From the NCBI GenBank assembly GCA_934661715.1, contig CAKUJL010000121.1:1-5156 (forward strand): a DNA stretch of 5,156 nucleotides. The letters are read 5' to 3'. Shown here piece by piece: positions 4,810 through 5,156 of the stretch. The notes below the pieces were generated by a model. The model saw only the letters and a program-made list of their open reading frames with translations, was not told the DNA's origin and did no database searches. Source of the DNA: an uncultured Oscillospiraceae bacterium (GTDB lineage: Bacteria; Bacillota; Clostridia; Oscillospirales; Oscillospiraceae). Position numbers and translations under genes: made by a program. How positions within the stretch are numbered: position 1 is the first letter of the stretch; every line of letters starts with the position of its first letter.

Positions 4810-5156
4810 ATGAAGAATTTCACCATGAAGCGGGTGCTGGCAGGCGTTATCGGCGCGGCGAGCCTGATCGCGTCGAGCCTTACCATGGCCTCGGCCTGCA
4901 CCACCATCTACGCGGGCGCGAATCTCACGCAGGAAGGCACGAAGTTCATCGCGCGAAGCGAGGACTACGGCTCGGACATGAACAAGCTCTGGTTCGTAAG
5001 CGAACGCGGCGCATACAAGGGCACCTATCGCGGCTGCCCGGAATACGGCCCCTTTGTTTATGAACTCTCGCACCCCAGCTACCGCTTCACGTACTTCAAA
5101 AACGACAATGTCTACGACGGCGTCTGCCCCGAGTGCGGCGAGGAAAATGCACAGCA
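4810..5156 (+). CDS. Secreted C69-family dipeptidase (partial, C-terminus outside window)
   Basis: From the ATG at 4810 the frame stays open for 115 codons to the window edge. Residues 1-29 are a typical signal peptide: K7-R8, a hydrophobic core from about 9 to 24, and ASA before residue 30. The mature part starts CTTIYAGANLTQEG and continues with FIARSEDYGSDMNKLW (46-61), the opening of C69 (PepD-type, Ntn-hydrolase) dipeptidases. C30 is the expected N-terminal nucleophile, and R49 and D52 fall in the conserved active-site segment. A YRFTYFKND block (91-99) and CPECG (106-110) also fit secreted members of this family as I remember them in Clostridia. Family members are usually around 450-600 residues, so most of the protein is missing. 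AAGGAGG at 4798-4804, five bases upstream, fixes the start; the in-frame ATG five codons later has no comparable site. The enzyme probably cleaves dipeptides outside the membrane. The gene follows a strong terminator and is likely its own transcription unit. Confidence 0.9.
   Translation, partial: MKNFTMKRVLAGVIGAASLIASSLTMASACTTIYAGANLTQEGTKFIARSEDYGSDMNKLWFVSERGAYKGTYRGCPEYGPFVYELSHPSYRFTYFKNDNVYDGVCPECGEENAQ

Noticed and set aside
4885..4899. Possible lipoprotein lipobox (M-A-S-A-C) in the dipeptidase
   Set aside because: Leu, Val or Ile is preferred at the -3 position, and here it is Ala. The Cys is better explained as the family's N-terminal nucleophile.
5125..5139. CPECG in the dipeptidase as a zinc-binding finger
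   Set aside because: I recall a CPxCG-like segment as common in secreted C69 relatives, and only one Cys pair is visible, so a separate metal domain cannot be claimed.
1..5156. Search for mobile elements, CRISPR repeats, tRNA genes or a defence island
   Set aside because: No transposase or integrase frame, no spaced long repeats, no tRNA-like cloverleaf, and intergenic space is short. The nuclease/ATPase pair fits the widespread YhaO-YhaN family rather than a defence cassette.

Overview
The window looks like a chromosomal segment of a moderately GC-rich anaerobic Bacillota, most likely class Clostridia near Oscillospiraceae/Ruminococcaceae. This rests on strong AGGAGG ribosome binding sites, the family types present (a Clostridia-type ECF-like sigma factor, YmdB, YhaO/YhaN and a secreted C69 dipeptidase) and GC-biased third codon positions. 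The lineage is inferred from remembered family resemblance, not from a search.

Layout. (1) Bases 1-421, minus strand: the N-terminal 140 residues of a sigma-70 family (ECF-like) sigma factor that runs off the left edge. (2) Bases 422-562: a compact divergent control region. It holds an ECF-type promoter facing the sigma gene (TGCAAC-N16-CGTC), a possible extended -10 in the same direction, and a housekeeping promoter with a perfect extended -10 facing right. (3) Bases 563-4622, plus strand: a tight three-gene operon of a YmdB-type phosphodiesterase, a YhaO/SbcD-like metallophosphoesterase and a YhaN/SbcC-like coiled-coil ATPase. Both junctions are 4-base stop/start overlaps, so translation is probably coupled. 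(4) Bases 4623-4809: a strong intrinsic terminator closes the operon. It is followed by the control region of the next gene, with a TATAAT box, a small palindrome, an unusual 8-base tandem repeat and a GC-rich hairpin. (5) Bases 4810-5156, plus strand: the first 115 residues of a secreted C69-family dipeptidase, cut by the right edge.

How the genes fit together. YhaO and YhaN resemble a Mre11-Rad50 (SbcD-SbcC) nuclease/ATPase pair, so the operon probably makes a DNA-processing complex. The ATPase has two hydrophobic helices where Rad50 would carry its zinc hook, which suggests membrane association. YmdB cleaves cyclic 2',3'-phosphodiesters in related bacteria; its co-transcription with the nuclease pair hints at a link between nucleic-acid processing and nucleotide signalling, but that is inference. 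The sigma factor and the dipeptidase appear to be independent flanking units.

I see no mobile element, CRISPR array, tRNA or rRNA, and no gene-free stretch longer than 300 bases. I do not see a clearly new defence or biosynthetic system. The points most worth following up are the membrane-hairpin YhaN, the ECF-type promoter at the sigma gene, and the 8-base repeat ahead of the dipeptidase.
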